DNA from: Panicum virgatum
Lineage: Eukaryota; Streptophyta; Magnoliopsida; Poales; Poaceae
DNA length: 64,000 bases
Assembly: GCF_016808335.1 (NCBI RefSeq)
Contig: NC_053150.1
Location: 41,319,607 to 41,383,606 of the forward strand
Direction of reading: 5' to 3'
The notes beneath the pieces were generated by a model, which was not told the origin of the DNA, did no database searches, and was given only the letters and a program-made list of their open reading frames with translations. This document shows positions 44,106-54,458 of the stretch, piece by piece. The position numbers and the translations under genes were made by a program. Numbering within the stretch: position 1 is the stretch's first letter; every line of letters begins with the position of its first letter.

Positions 44106-45820
44106 AGGTGCACCTCCAACCCTTTTTAGTTCAAAGCTTTTGACGGACCGAAGCTGGCGACCAGAGTGGGGTGAATGGGAGCCGATCAAAATTTCTTCGA
44201 AATTCAAACCGTCGGCCTATATCCCGAAAATCACCCAAGCCTTCAAACGTTCTGACCAGAGTTTGGAATAGCTATTGAAATGCTAAGCCAACACAAAAGG
44301 CCTCGAACGAGCGAGCAAAACCACGAAGCAGATCGGAAGCGAATCGGGAAAAACTGCAGAAATGATCTGCCAGGACCGGTCTGACCGGTGCACAGGACCG
44401 GTCTGACCGGTCGTGTCTGTTCAAAAACTAGCAGACCGGTCTGACCGGTCTTGCCTACCGGTCTGACCGGTGACACCCAGAAAACCCCCGAAAACTTGGA
44501 TTCAAACGATGAATCTCGACCAAACGACCACGAAAATCGATGAAACTTGGAGGAAGGCTTCGTTTCTACCCCAAGAACGTATCCCCAAGAGATCTCACCC
44601 TAAAGATATCCATAGCACGAGAATTTCGTGATGAGATCAAAAGGAGTGGGGTTTTCTCTAGAGCTCAAGAAATCGAATTCGAACGAGCTAGTGATTCCAG
44701 AGGGTTTAGGACAGAGCTAGAAGCACGGGAATCACAGCAAAGAACTCATGGAACCATCGCAATCGTGTGCACCAAAATCGAAACCAAAATCCATCACAAA
44801 CGGGCACAAAAACGAGGGAATTGAATCGATTCAAAAGCCCAGAGGGCACAAGGAGGATAGGGCCTCCTTTCCCAATCAAATCCCACTCAAGGTCTCAACA
44901 ATCCATGGACAAAATCTACTCTAAAGAGAGGAACAGAGGGAGGGAGACAAAGGGGCGGCGGCCTGGAGAACAGAACAATTCACGGATGCAATACAAAAGC
45001 CGCTCAATAACCTAACACAAGTGAAGGGGTATTTATACCCGCGGGACCGGTCAGACCGGTACGCTGGACCGGTCAGACCGGTACGCTGGACCGGTCAGAC
45101 CAGTTGGTTAGACCGGTCAGACCGGTGCCAGGGACCGGTCAGACCGGTTGGCCTGCAGCACCCCCTGTACACGATCTCATCCGACGGCCGAGGTTCTTTC
45201 TTCGGAACGAAGTCTTCTCCACGATGCCGCCGTCTTGATGAAGATCCAGTCCGCGGTTTTGGAGGGTCCGCGAAACCCGGGTAGGTGGCCGGTTTTGAGA
45301 AAACCGCCAAAACCTCCTCGCCCTAGACGCCCGTCGATGCCCGTCACCTCCTCGCCCGCAGAGAGGCCCTAGACGCCGTCGATGCCCGTCACCTCCGTCA
45401 GTCCTGAGACCGACGTCCGTGCCTCCACGACTTGACGTCTTCAACCGCCGTCCGCCTCCTTGGTTTTGTGGCGCAAACCAAGAAACCCGCCTTCCGTCGC
45501 CGCTTGCGCCCTCGATCCAGGAGTGGACGCCACAGCTGCCGCCCGGTCCGAGCTCCGGTCCCGGCTGCCCTTCACCGCCGTCCACCGCACGGTCCATCGG
45601 CCACAGCACCTTCACGGCAGCTCCCCGTCGACACTCGACGCTCGTGTACCTGCAATCCAAAGACCAAGCGCACGATCACACCGCACGGTTGACAATTCAC
45701 TCATCACAAGCAGGATAGAGTACTCAACATTCCTCAGTTTTATACTGCATTTTCAAAATAAAATCTCATTTTGAAGAAGTAGTGCAAAATTTTGAACTAA
45801 AAAGGGTTGGAGGTGCACCT
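44106..45820. mobile_element. Small inverted-repeat element interrupted by a solo LTR
   Basis: The left piece 44106-44140 (AGGTGCACCTCCAACCC, TTTTTAGTTCAAA) faces its reverse complement at about 45793-45820 (TTTGAACTAAAAA, GGGTTGGAGGTGCACCT). Between them only about 55 bp is non-LTR sequence, so the original element was about 120 bp. The superfamily was not determined; the tips themselves are palindromic (AGGTGCACCT). Confidence 0.7.
44141..45736 (-). mobile_element. Solo LTR of the ACCGGT-array Copia family
   Basis: Matches both LTRs of the 19854-40737 element end to end (TGACGGACCG to CATTCCTCA) but is more diverged and slightly shorter, 1596 bp. The flanks GCTTT and GTTTT are a 4/5 target-site duplication. 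The U3-side array (45045-45148) has five motif copies, one degraded to ACCAGT; the leader-side array (44374-44471) has four. A TATA box is at 45029-45038 on the minus strand. No internal region. Confidence 0.92.
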
Positions 45821-46001
45821 GAGGCTTATCAATCAACACCTCTAATTGCGCTTGCTGGTGTGCAGTAGTGACAGAGCGTGTATGTCCAAGTTCGCATAAA
45901 CCGAAATGCTTTTGCGCCAGCTGTTTTCTAATGACGGAAATGACCGATTGCAACGAACGCGTTACAATAGTTTTTATTCCATCATTCAAAGATCACATCG
46001 A

Positions 46002-47738
46002 TTATGTAAATGACCCTCCCTTTCTCCCGTTACAACGAACACAGTACACATATTTTGGTGGGGTTTTGTCAGAGAAGGTGTTGTAACTAAGATCTATAAT
46101 ACCTAGGTTTGTACAATCTCTGAATCCTGGAATGGACACATTCAGGCTGTTGGCTTGGGGGCGGATCTGCACCAAACAATGGCAGTTTGAAAATACATTT
46201 GGTGGGACTGGACCAGCAAAGCCATTGTGACTAAGATCTATGTAATTTAAACCCATACAATTTCTGAATTCAGGAATGTGCCCACTGAAACTGTTGTCCT
46301 GAACAATTAGCCGCTCCAAACTCGGGCAATCCACAACCCCGGATGGGATGCTACCAGTGAGATGATTAGAGCCCAAGTCTAGAATTCTCAATGTTTTCCC
46401 TGAACAAATGTTTGGTGGAATCCCACCGACAAAACTGTTGTTGGTGAAATCAACCTCGACTAAATGGCTATTAGCACCCAACCCTGGTGGTATGGCTCCG
46501 GTGAAGAAATTATCGAACAATGTAATATTCTGCAGGAGCTTCAGCTCAGCAAGCACTGAAGGTAGCTTCCCAGTAAAACCATTTCGGTAGATAAGGACAC
46601 TTTGAAGGCTTTGGATGCTCCATATATCTTCAGGGAAGTCGCCGGTGAGGCGGTTTTCGAAAAGAAAGAGCTTCTGCAAGTTCCTCAAGTTTGCTAGTTC
46701 TTTTGGAACAGTGCCCTCAAGCTGGTTGGCATCCAACTCCAGCCACAAAAGCAATCTACAGTTGCCAATTTCTGGAGGGATTGGACCAGACAAATTGTTC
46801 TGTGAAAGTAGAAGATAAGTGATGTTTCTCAGCAAACCAACTGCAGGTGGTATCTGTCCAGACAGACTGTTGTTAACAAATGCAAGCTGTGTCAAGCTGC
46901 TGCAGTTCCCTAACCATTTTGGTATCTCCCCTCTTATTTGATTGAATGACAAGATGAATATTTCCAACTTGCAGTTCTTCTCAAAACTGAATGGAATCTC
47001 TCCTGTGAAGTTATTGGTAGTGGCATCAAATATCCTAAGGCCTTTGATGTCACTCAAGTTTTTCGGAAGATCGCCGCCCAGTTGATTATCAAGTAGATAG
47101 AGCTCCTCCAACTTGGTGCAGTTGCATATTGAATCAGGCAGAACACCAGACAACATATTCTCATGCAACCACAAGGACCTAAGGCTTTTCATTTCACCCG
47201 AGAAGGGGATCGAACCACTGAGCTGGTTGGAATGGAGGTACACTTTCTCCATAAACTGGTTCTTGAACAACTCCTTTGGTATTGCTCCACTCAGAGAGTT
47301 GCTGTACAGAGAGAGTAGTGACAATTTCTTGAGGTTGCCCATTGATGCAGGTATCTGGCCAGAAAGGAAGTTTTGGGACAGATCCAATTGTTCAAGCATA
47401 TTGCAGTTGCCCAATTCCGGGGGAATAGAACCAGATATGTTGTTATCAGATAAACTGAGGACTTGCAGGTATTCTAGGTGCCCTATTTCAGGTCCTAGTG
47501 AACCAGAAATCCCTGATGATGTCAGGTCAAGAGAAATCACATTACCCCTTTTATCGCAAGTAACTGAATTCCATTTGCAAGGAGTTGCATTAGAAGCATT
47601 CCAATTGGAGCTTATGTTGTTTGGTAGCATGAGGTTTTTGGACAGAGCAAGAAGAGCTAGGCCATCCGAAGTCAAACCCAATGACGATGGAACTAATGTG
47701 ACGAATAGCAAAAACCAATGCCAGAAAACCAGCTTCAT
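46002..47738 (-). CDS. LRR receptor-like ectodomain protein, PEPR/LRR-XI-like, no kinase
   Basis: A single 578-codon open frame. A signal peptide is at residues 1-22 (MKLVFWHWFLLFVTLVPSSL), with an LRR N-terminal cap at about 25-65 (NWNASNATPCKW, VTCD). About 20 plant extracellular LRRs (xxLxxLxLxxNxLSGxIP) run to about residue 555, with many N-glycosylation sequons. It resembles the ectodomain of PEPR-type receptor kinases, which sense peptide ligands at the cell surface. Transmembrane helix, juxtamembrane and kinase parts are absent. The last about 20 residues (KYVYCVRCNGRKGGSFT) are unrelated and run into foreign DNA, so the 3' end was lost. A likely splice acceptor (AAATCTTTTCAG) sits 6 bp before the ATG, suggesting a 5' UTR intron. 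It may be a secreted decoy or simply a pseudogene with an accidentally intact frame. Confidence 0.8.
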   Translation of the reverse strand: MKLVFWHWFLLFVTLVPSSLGLTSDGLALLALSKNLMLPNNISSNWNASNATPCKWNSVTCDKRGNVISLDLTSSGISGSLGPEIGHLEYLQVLSLSDNNISGSIPPELGNCNMLEQLDLSQNFLSGQIPASMGNLKKLSLLSLYSNSLSGAIPKELFKNQFMEKVYLHSNQLSGSIPFSGEMKSLRSLWLHENMLSGVLPDSICNCTKLEELYLLDNQLGGDLPKNLSDIKGLRIFDATTNNFTGEIPFSFEKNCKLEIFILSFNQIRGEIPKWLGNCSSLTQLAFVNNSLSGQIPPAVGLLRNITYLLLSQNNLSGPIPPEIGNCRLLLWLELDANQLEGTVPKELANLRNLQKLFLFENRLTGDFPEDIWSIQSLQSVLIYRNGFTGKLPSVLAELKLLQNITLFDNFFTGAIPPGLGANSHLVEVDFTNNSFVGGIPPNICSGKTLRILDLGSNHLTGSIPSGVVDCPSLERLIVQDNSFSGHIPEFRNCMGLNYIDLSHNGFAGPVPPNVFSNCHCLVQIRPQANSLNVSIPGFRDCTNLGIIDLSYNTFSDKTPPKYVYCVRCNGRKGGSFT

Positions 47739-48907
47739 CTTAACCTGAAAAGATTTACATAGAAGTCAGCAGGATGTTATTTTTCTCGTATTATTTTTAT
47801 GCAGAAAATAAAGTACATGGCCTGATGGGCATTGCAAACAGTTAGTCTGAGAACCCAGAAATGACACCGATATAAGGAATGAATTTGTTCAGTAAGTAGA
47901 AACTGAAACACATCTCTTTTCTAACAATGCAATAGGCACAAATCTCGTACCTGTTTGTAAAAGAAAAAAAAATCCTCCAAAGCCATTTTCAAATTGGGCA
48001 GCAGACAGGAACACATCTCCTATAAGCAGGGACTAGAAGCCGTCCCTGAGTTGGAGACAAAAACAAGATCCAACCTAGGAGGAACTAGGTGTTTGGCAAG
48101 CAAAACTGATGTTCTGATTGCGAGACGGGATCTCAGCTACAAAATAGAAGCGTGACTCTTTGCCAATTCGGAGGTAAACACACACGTGCATGCATCGGCA
48201 CCCCCGTCCGATTGGAAGTGAGTCCCTGCCGGCATCACCAAGAACACGAAGCTTCTTTCTTTGGCTGTAGAAGCATTTCTCAGAGAAGTGGGCTCACAAC
48301 AATTTCCTTGGCCCTTGAACGTTACTCTGAAACCTAGCGGAAGAACGTCGAACTTGGAGAGCCAGTGCAGCCAAGAACCCAGCAACTAAAGCCAATGCAG
48401 GGCGAATACAGGAATGATCCTAGGGAGAGCCAGCCAGCCAAAGATTCTTCACCTCTCCGCTAAAAGAATAAACACGAAACACAGGAAGTATAGCCTGTAA
48501 CTGCACGCGAGCGTTGGGGGAATCGAGGGAGCAGCAATGCAGCATATACCAGTGACCAGTCAGCAACTCTTTGCCCGGGGACAAAGCTCCTGCTGGAAAA
48601 TGGAGTCCGGAGGGCTGGACCGAACAACACAAAGCAAACCTTGCTTCTTTGTACGGTGTTTCCTTGGTATACTGGTAGAGCCCAAAATATATTTTTTGAG
48701 GGATTTTTTTGTTGAGGGAATAGAGCCCAAAATATATAGCACGAACCTTTGCTTAGTTGATTGAAGGGTAACTTGGGTAGAACAAGGTTTCAGAACAAGA
48801 CAACTTTTTTTTGGGGGGTAAGAAATAAGAAACTATTCACTGCTTTTAATCGTCAAAATCCTTTTTTAGATCTTTTTATTAAACTCCTTGAATTCTGCAG
48901 CTGCTAT

Positions 48908-48928
48908 CCCCCCCCCCCCCCCCCCCCC
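48908..48928. repeat. Poly-C run
   Basis: 21 consecutive C residues, preceded by CTGCTAT and followed by TCTCTAGTTGC. The length may be unreliable in assembly. Confidence 0.95.
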
Positions 48929-48987
48929 TCTCTAGTTGCTCCATCGCTGAATTGTCAAAATATGATGGATGGGCCAAAATATTTAAT

Positions 48988-49175
48988 TGGGGATTTGGAA
49001 ATGGGTACCAAAGAAATAAATGCTGTAAAATCGTTGGCGGGGATTTTGAGCATGAGTAGCAAAGAGATAAACGTGCCATACAATATAGATGAATCATTTA
49101 ATCGGAGATATGGGCATGGATGCCAAATAAAAAAAATGAGCTGTAGAGGATTGGACATGGATACCAAAGAAGCAA
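48988..49175. repeat. Degenerate repeat, four to five weak units
   Basis: Repeated phrases: GGATTTGGAAATGGGTACCA, GGATTTTGAGCATGAGTAGC, GGAGATATGGGCATGGATGC and GGATTGGACATGGATACCA, most followed by AAAGA. Spacing is irregular (about 55-90 bp). It lies in the upstream block of the LRR ORF. Confidence 0.6.
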
Positions 49176-50189
49176 ACATTTATGGAATTTTTTTTTTGAA
49201 GCAACGTTACTGAAACTGTTACTCTACAGCTCAACCTATGAACCACTTGATGCAGAAAGCACAAAACAGCACATCATACAATCGCTTCAGCACAAAACAG
49301 CACACAACCAAGGATCTTGTACACGGTTTATATTCCAATAATATGGTAACGCCGTCCATAGATACCAGTAAACAGGGGTACGAAGAAGCAAGAAAAGATA
49401 GAAGAACGTACAGGTACAGGACCCTGCTGAAGATCGTCCTTGCAACGGGGTCCGTGCAGGAACGTTGATGATCAAGCTCGCTCTTGGCGTCGAGCACGAC
49501 AAAGGTGCAGGTCTGCCGTTGTTCTTAACTTCTGATCGGCGATCGGTGGACGCTACTACTTGGCAGTTGGCACGCTGGGCGGCGAAGGTGGGCAGGGCAA
49601 AGGGAGGGCGAAAGGGCTTTCCTTCCCATTTGTACCAGTAGTCAGGCAGACAGGCAGTCTAGTCATCACGCTGCGGGTTGACTCAAGAACTCCTCAAAAA
49701 CTCTGCAGCCTGACCATCTACGCGTGCGTTCGGACTTCGAGCTGCGATCCAAGCTGAAGAAGCAGCGCGACAAGCCGACGACCCCTTGCCCGTCGTGTGC
49801 TTGCTGTTTTCTTCTGCACACAAATTTCGACCGCGTTATGCTTCAGTGGCAGCATGGGTTCACACTGGCAAGGAGCGACCAGGAAACGACCGAGAGTCTG
49901 AACCAATCTGAAACGCCGAGTCAACTTCGTCCGAGCGTACTGTCTGCACGAACTGCAGCTACAACGTGCGGAAGAAGACGACCCGACCCTTGCGCCCATG
50001 ATGATGCCATGTCCCTGACGTTGTCGACCAGTTCCCACAGAACTTTGTCCGCGTTCCAGCAAAAACTGCCTCAATAGCCGCGGGTTCAGATTTCAGACCG
50101 GTCCGGGAAGAAGCGCCCAGGAATTCAGGAAACAACCATAACGCGGCCGGAACAAACGTCTGAGTCTGCCTCCTCCCGCCGGTGCCGGC

Positions 50190-51110
50190 GTGCCGCGGCT
50201 GGCAGGAGGTCCGCTCATGGCGTCATCGAGGGACGCAGAGGGGGGGGGGGGGGGCGAGCACGGCAGTCGAGCGAGGAAAAGAACAAGGGGGTCTCCTTAT
50301 GTGATTTCCGTGCTAATATAGACCGTACGATCTCGATCCGACAGTTGGTAGGGACCCCGGGTGGTCGGTATTTCATTTACCGTCCACCCCCTCGGCTCGT
50401 CGTCTCGCCGGACACCGTCGCGTTCCGGCCGTTTTCCGCGCGCTCGCTCACCTCCCGCGCACTGGCGGCCTCCTGAAGGTCCGGTATCGCTCCCGGTGAA
50501 AGGAACCGGCGCGGCGAAGGCCCTCCGCAGCCGCTGCTCTCGGGAGGTGCAGCGGCAAAGGCCCTCAGGTGCGTCGCGTCGAGTCCACCCACGGGGAGCT
50601 CCTCGGAGCGTAGCCGATTTGCACAGCCATCCGCCACAGGGACTCCTGCGGCGAGGTCGCGCTCCACGGCACGGCCGGGCGCGTCTTCGCCCAATGCACG
50701 CCGCGCCGGCCTGTTCCAGGGGGAGGACATACGACGACGACGCCAACGCGCTGTGGCGGGCCGCGGGCGTGGCACGGGCACCGCGCCCATGCCGTCCGCC
50801 ACGGGGACGAGGCGATGCGGAGGTCGCGCTCCGCCCCGACGGACCTCGCGGCGGAGGTGTTGCACGGGAGGCCACCCGAGTCCCCGCCCATGGTGGCAGG
50901 GTGGCGTGGGCGTCGGAGCCTCGGAGGCCGTGAAGCTCGCGCGCCACGCCGTCGTTCTGGAGTTCTTCGACGCCTGGACGGTTCTGATCAGTTGCGAGGC
51001 GCGCGCTAACTGAAGGAAGCAACCAACCACAACCAACCCGACGAAAGGCCACAGAGCTCGCCACACGCTAGAGTTTCCTACGGAGTACATCTGCAGATGA
51101 TCGAACACGT
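50190..51110. other. GC-rich segment with overlapping open frames
   Basis: Sharply GC-rich against AT-rich neighbours, with a 15-G run at 50240-50254. Open frames exist on both strands (255 and 243 codons minus, 190 codons plus). The minus frame at 50377-51108 begins MFDHLQMYSVG and has a hydrophobic stretch (WPFVGLVVVGCFLQLA) like a signal anchor, then low-complexity R/P/A sequence. I recognise no domain in any frame. It could be a decayed first exon or a gene fragment carried by a transposon. No gene is called. Confidence 0.4.
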
Positions 51111-51145
51111 AATCGCTAACCCTGTTGATTGGTCACATGCCATCT

Positions 51146-51465
51146 CTCCTGAAATGTTGCTAGTCAGTTTTCTGAAATGTGTGATCCTGAAAGCAAGTCA
51201 TTTTCTGAATAATTTTTTTTGCAGTATTATAGCTTAATTTGTTTTCCATGCGCCTTGCATACTTCTCTGCTGAAATGTTTCTACTGTTGATTTGCCCGAA
51301 TCTTCTCTGCTGAAATCTGATTGCTCTTCTGAAATGTTGCTTGTCGGTTGTATGAAAGTCAGTTTCTGAATGTCTAGTCATCACTTCGTGAATAAAATGG
51401 CGTTGCGGAATTACAGGCCCAGTGCACTGCATACTTGTTTCCTGAAATGTTACTCGATGAGAATT
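51146..51465. repeat. Dispersed CTGAAATGTT motif cluster
   Basis: CTGAAATGTT or close variants (TTCTGAAATG, GCTGAAATCTG, CTGAATGTC) occur about eight times in 320 bp with irregular spacing. It looks like an old minisatellite. No coding potential seen. Confidence 0.5.
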
Positions 51466-51540
51466 TCCTTTCTTACATGAAACTATGAAAGTCGTTTTCT
51501 GAACATTACTGGAATTTGGTGTTTACAACTCCTGGAATAA

Positions 51541-51588
51541 TTTGGCTATAGTCACTTGCTTGTAAGTGATCAAGGCCCTAAACAAAAA
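51541..51588 (+). mobile_element. Tiny poly-A retro-insertion, 48 bp
   Basis: A perfect 14-bp direct repeat AACTCCTGGAATAA (51527-51540 and 51589-51602) brackets 48 bp ending in A residues. The insert has CACTTGCTTGTAAGTGATCA before the tail. This is the mark of a severely 5'-truncated LINE or SINE insertion. Confidence 0.8.
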
Positions 51589-51879
51589 AACTCCTGGAAT
51601 AAGACTGAACATGTACCAAGCAGTTGGAGCACAATATATTGCAATAAGTAACAAGCACAACAAAGATTGTCAACAAGATTCTGCATGAAGAGCAGATAAA
51701 GAGAAACCGATCCCAGCAATACACTGAGATACTCTATCTTGAGCATTCTTAATCTTCACAGGAACTTAGAATGATCATGGTTATCAACACAACCAGTGGC
51801 AAGTTATGAGACATCAAAATAACCGAAAGTAGTCTAAATAGCATAATCGCGACAAATTCATAACAAACGCCAAACCAAT

Positions 51880-52260
51880 ACTAACATTTCAACGAATACC
51901 ACAGATAAGAACTCCCTGCATTCTTAGGCGGAATCCCTGCTTTGCCAATTGTTTGGTCATCCAATTGGCCCATCATGCACTTGTTTGATTTGTTAGTCAC
52001 TGCATCTGGCTTCTCTCTTGAAACCTTGCTAATCCTGTCTGAAGTATAAACTCCCTGTTCCTGAACGCATGCCACTTTCTGAATTACTTTTCTTCTGAAA
52101 TGGTATGTGCATTGCCACTAGCGAGTCAAAATCTGTCCTACTAACAAACACTGTACCCATCTCAAAGCGAACAGTTGCCTCTCCCCTCATGCTTATCCAG
52201 AACAAAAAACCGCCTGGTTTCAAAGCATCAATGATTGGCGCCCCCAATATCCACTGCAAG
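51880..52260 (-). other. Possible exon fragment of an unknown protein
   Basis: On the minus strand, CTTGTACTTGCAG at about 52257 looks like a splice acceptor. After it, WILGAPIIDALKPGGFLF and WISMRGEATVRFEMGTVFVS continue for about 55 residues with normal protein composition. The second frame at 51881-52075 is in a different phase. I do not recognise the family. It may be a gene fragment or a chance frame. Confidence 0.3.
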
Positions 52261-52368
52261 TACAAAAAGGATTCCAGGCTAGCAAACGAGCTACCAAGCT
52301 AGTGAAAGTCTAATGACATTGCTGCATTATGCATGGCATGGAATTGGGCATTTCGCAAACCAAACAAA

Positions 52369-52717
52369 GGCGTCGTTTAGTTCCCAAAAACGAAAATTTT
52401 TAGGTGTCCTATCAATGTTTGACCAGATCTCGGAAGGGCTTTTCGAACACTAATTAAAAAACTAATTTCAGAACTCACTTGGAAACCGCAAGACGAATCT
52501 TTTGAGGTCTTTGACCGCATCATTAGCACATGGGGGTTACTGTAGCACTTATGGCCAATCATGCCCTAATTAGGCTTAAAAGATTCGTCTCGTCGTGTAC
52601 ATCCAAACTGTGTAATTAGTTTTATTATTTAATTACATTTAGTGCTTCATACATGTGTTTCAAAGGGGAGGTGAAAATTTTTGGATGAAAATTTTTGGGA
52701 ACTAAACGGCCCCAAAA
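52369..52717. mobile_element. Grass MITE with GTTTAGTTCCCAAAAA ends
   Basis: The ends are CGTTTAGTTCCCAAAAAC and, on the right, TTTTTGGGAACTAAACGGCC, a long inverted pair. The interior has TTACTGTAGCAC and TTAGGCTTAAAAGATTCGTC, phrases found in a very abundant grass MITE group. It is related to the piece at 4921-5140. No coding capacity. Confidence 0.88.
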
Positions 52718-53496
52718 ACAAAAAAAAATAAGGCCAAAAGGTTCCCCTGCCCCTCTTTCTTGTGGTGGATCATCTCATCGTTTGACATCACAATATATAC
52801 GCCGGATCTGGTTCGGTGCCTGGAGGCAGCAGTAGTGGATAGGTGATTCACCAACCTCTCACTCATGGTCAGAGAGTGCTCGTAACGTCATCTAGCAATA
52901 ATGTGCTCAGGTAGATCCCGTTTGTCATCTAGCAATTATGCATTGCCTTGCGTTTATGGTTAGGTAAAACCTTATCCCAGAGTTTCGGTACCTCCTTCAA
53001 CTTTAGCAGTTCATTTATGTAAGCCTAGGGCAGTAGCTATTATGCAAGTTGGAAAATGCCTCGCAAAAAAAAAGAAGAAAGACAGAGAGACGCCTCAATT
53101 ATAGTGCTGTTTCAAACACGTAGATCTTTGCCATATTGCGAATTCAATCTATTCCTTTTCTTCTATATATATAACATGATGTAATATATTTAGAATTACG
53201 ATTAACAATTACAACCAATGTTCTTACACGTGATTTGAGGTCACTAGCCTGTCAACCCGTGCTCCCGCATGGACTAATCAGAAATAATATAAAATTAAAC
53301 ATTATAGCTTATTGCAATAGATTTCATTTTATATCACACCTCATGTGTGTTTGCTATATATTTAATTGAACCATTTATTTGTGAATTGAGATTTTTATAT
53401 CTTCTATCACACATGAATACATGGTGACACATATCATGAGTAAAATTTTTATATAAAAATACATAAATAATATTCTAATAATGATAGAAATATTAA
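52718..53496. other. Intergenic DNA with a poly-A ended segment
   Basis: No gene. At about 53055 the sequence TGCCTCGCAAAAAAAAA resembles the end of the retro-insertion at 43241 (CCTTCGC plus A run), so a related short retroelement may end here. No paired direct repeat was found. About 53245-53275 has CCCGTGCTCCCGCATGG in AT-rich DNA. Confidence 0.35.
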
Positions 53497-53505
53497 TTTA
53501 GAATT

Positions 53506-53741
53506 GAGCTCTTTTACAATGATTGGAAAGTACCAATGGGTACTTTTATTTTAAACTTTTTTCTAGCCATTGATTTATAAAAAGTATATATAAAAATTAA
53601 ATTAAATTAGTATTCAGTCCCACTTTTTGGTACTTGGTCCCATATTTTGGAAGTACCAGGTACTTTATCCTAGGTACTTTCTACATTCATCACCGTAGAA
53701 CTTATCAGATGGAAATTTTTTCAATCATTGTAAAATTTCTC
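53506..53741. mobile_element. MULE-type MITE, copy 1, 236 bp
   Basis: The ends are GAGCTCTTTTACAATGATTG and, on the right, CAATCATTGTAAAATTTCTC. The flanks TTTAGAATT and TTTAGGATT are an 8/9 match, fitting the 9-bp duplication of Mutator-like elements. The same family as 54459-54721. Confidence 0.82.
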
Positions 53742-53769
53742 TTTAGGATTTATATTGGTGCATATAAAT

Positions 53770-54018
53770 AATTTACTATAATTATATAATTTTGATTTAG
53801 ATTTAAGGGTACTTTAACTTTAATATAACATAATTAGATAATTTATATGTAGATTTAGGGGGTTATTTATATTATTTTTTATAATAGCATAGGTGGGTAA
53901 TTTACACAAAGATTTGAGGGTTACTTTAGATTTTCAATAATGGCAGAGGTGGGTAATTTAGATACATGTTTAGGGAGTTACTTTAGTCTATTTTTCACAA
54001 TGACAGAGGTGGATAATT
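53770..54018. repeat. Minisatellite with unit of about 58 bp
   Basis: Three to four diverged units. Each has AATTTA, a TTAGGG-like or TTGAGGG motif, TTACTTTA and GGCAGAGGTGGGT or GCATAGGTGGGT. The same repeat family appears inverted at 63415-63570. Confidence 0.75.
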
Positions 54019-54458
54019 TATTAAGAAAGATAACAGATTCAGTGACTATATGATCAAAGTTGTTGGATTGATGGCTGGATGTTTCTAATTTTTGTGAGAA
54101 TTTCTAGAATTTTCTTTATTTTTTTTAGCGTGCCCACCTAGAATCTTAGATGGCTTCACATGAAGCCTTTAAAGGAGCCTCCAATTAGTAATAGTAAGAT
54201 AATGCAGCCATGATACGGTTCTAAGGGGTAAAGTTCTCACCACCACTGGTCAATATGTGGGCCGCATATCCGATGCAAGCCGTTGTACCTCTTTTGGTTT
54301 GATGAAAATCAGGGTATACTAGGTCAAACTGAACTTTCAAGTTGATAAAAGGATTTCGTGTCCCCATTTGTGGTTTTAATCTAAGACTAGAGTTGGAAGT
54401 GCGTTGATTTTATACTTGAAGTATTGTATTGAGATTTCAAAAACTTCATATGTTTAAA

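Larger units (their letters stand above)
47739..50080 (-). repeat. Tandem-unit upstream block, copy 3 (5' region of the LRR ORF)
   Basis: No gene. 48331-48402 matches window positions 1-75. About 49420-49880 matches 4430-4900 and 18680-19070 more loosely (CTTGCAACGGG, GAGCACG, GACGACCC). It likely holds the promoter and 5' UTR of the LRR gene. A direct repeat TAGAGCCCAAAATATAT occurs at about 48676 and 48720. Confidence 0.6.
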
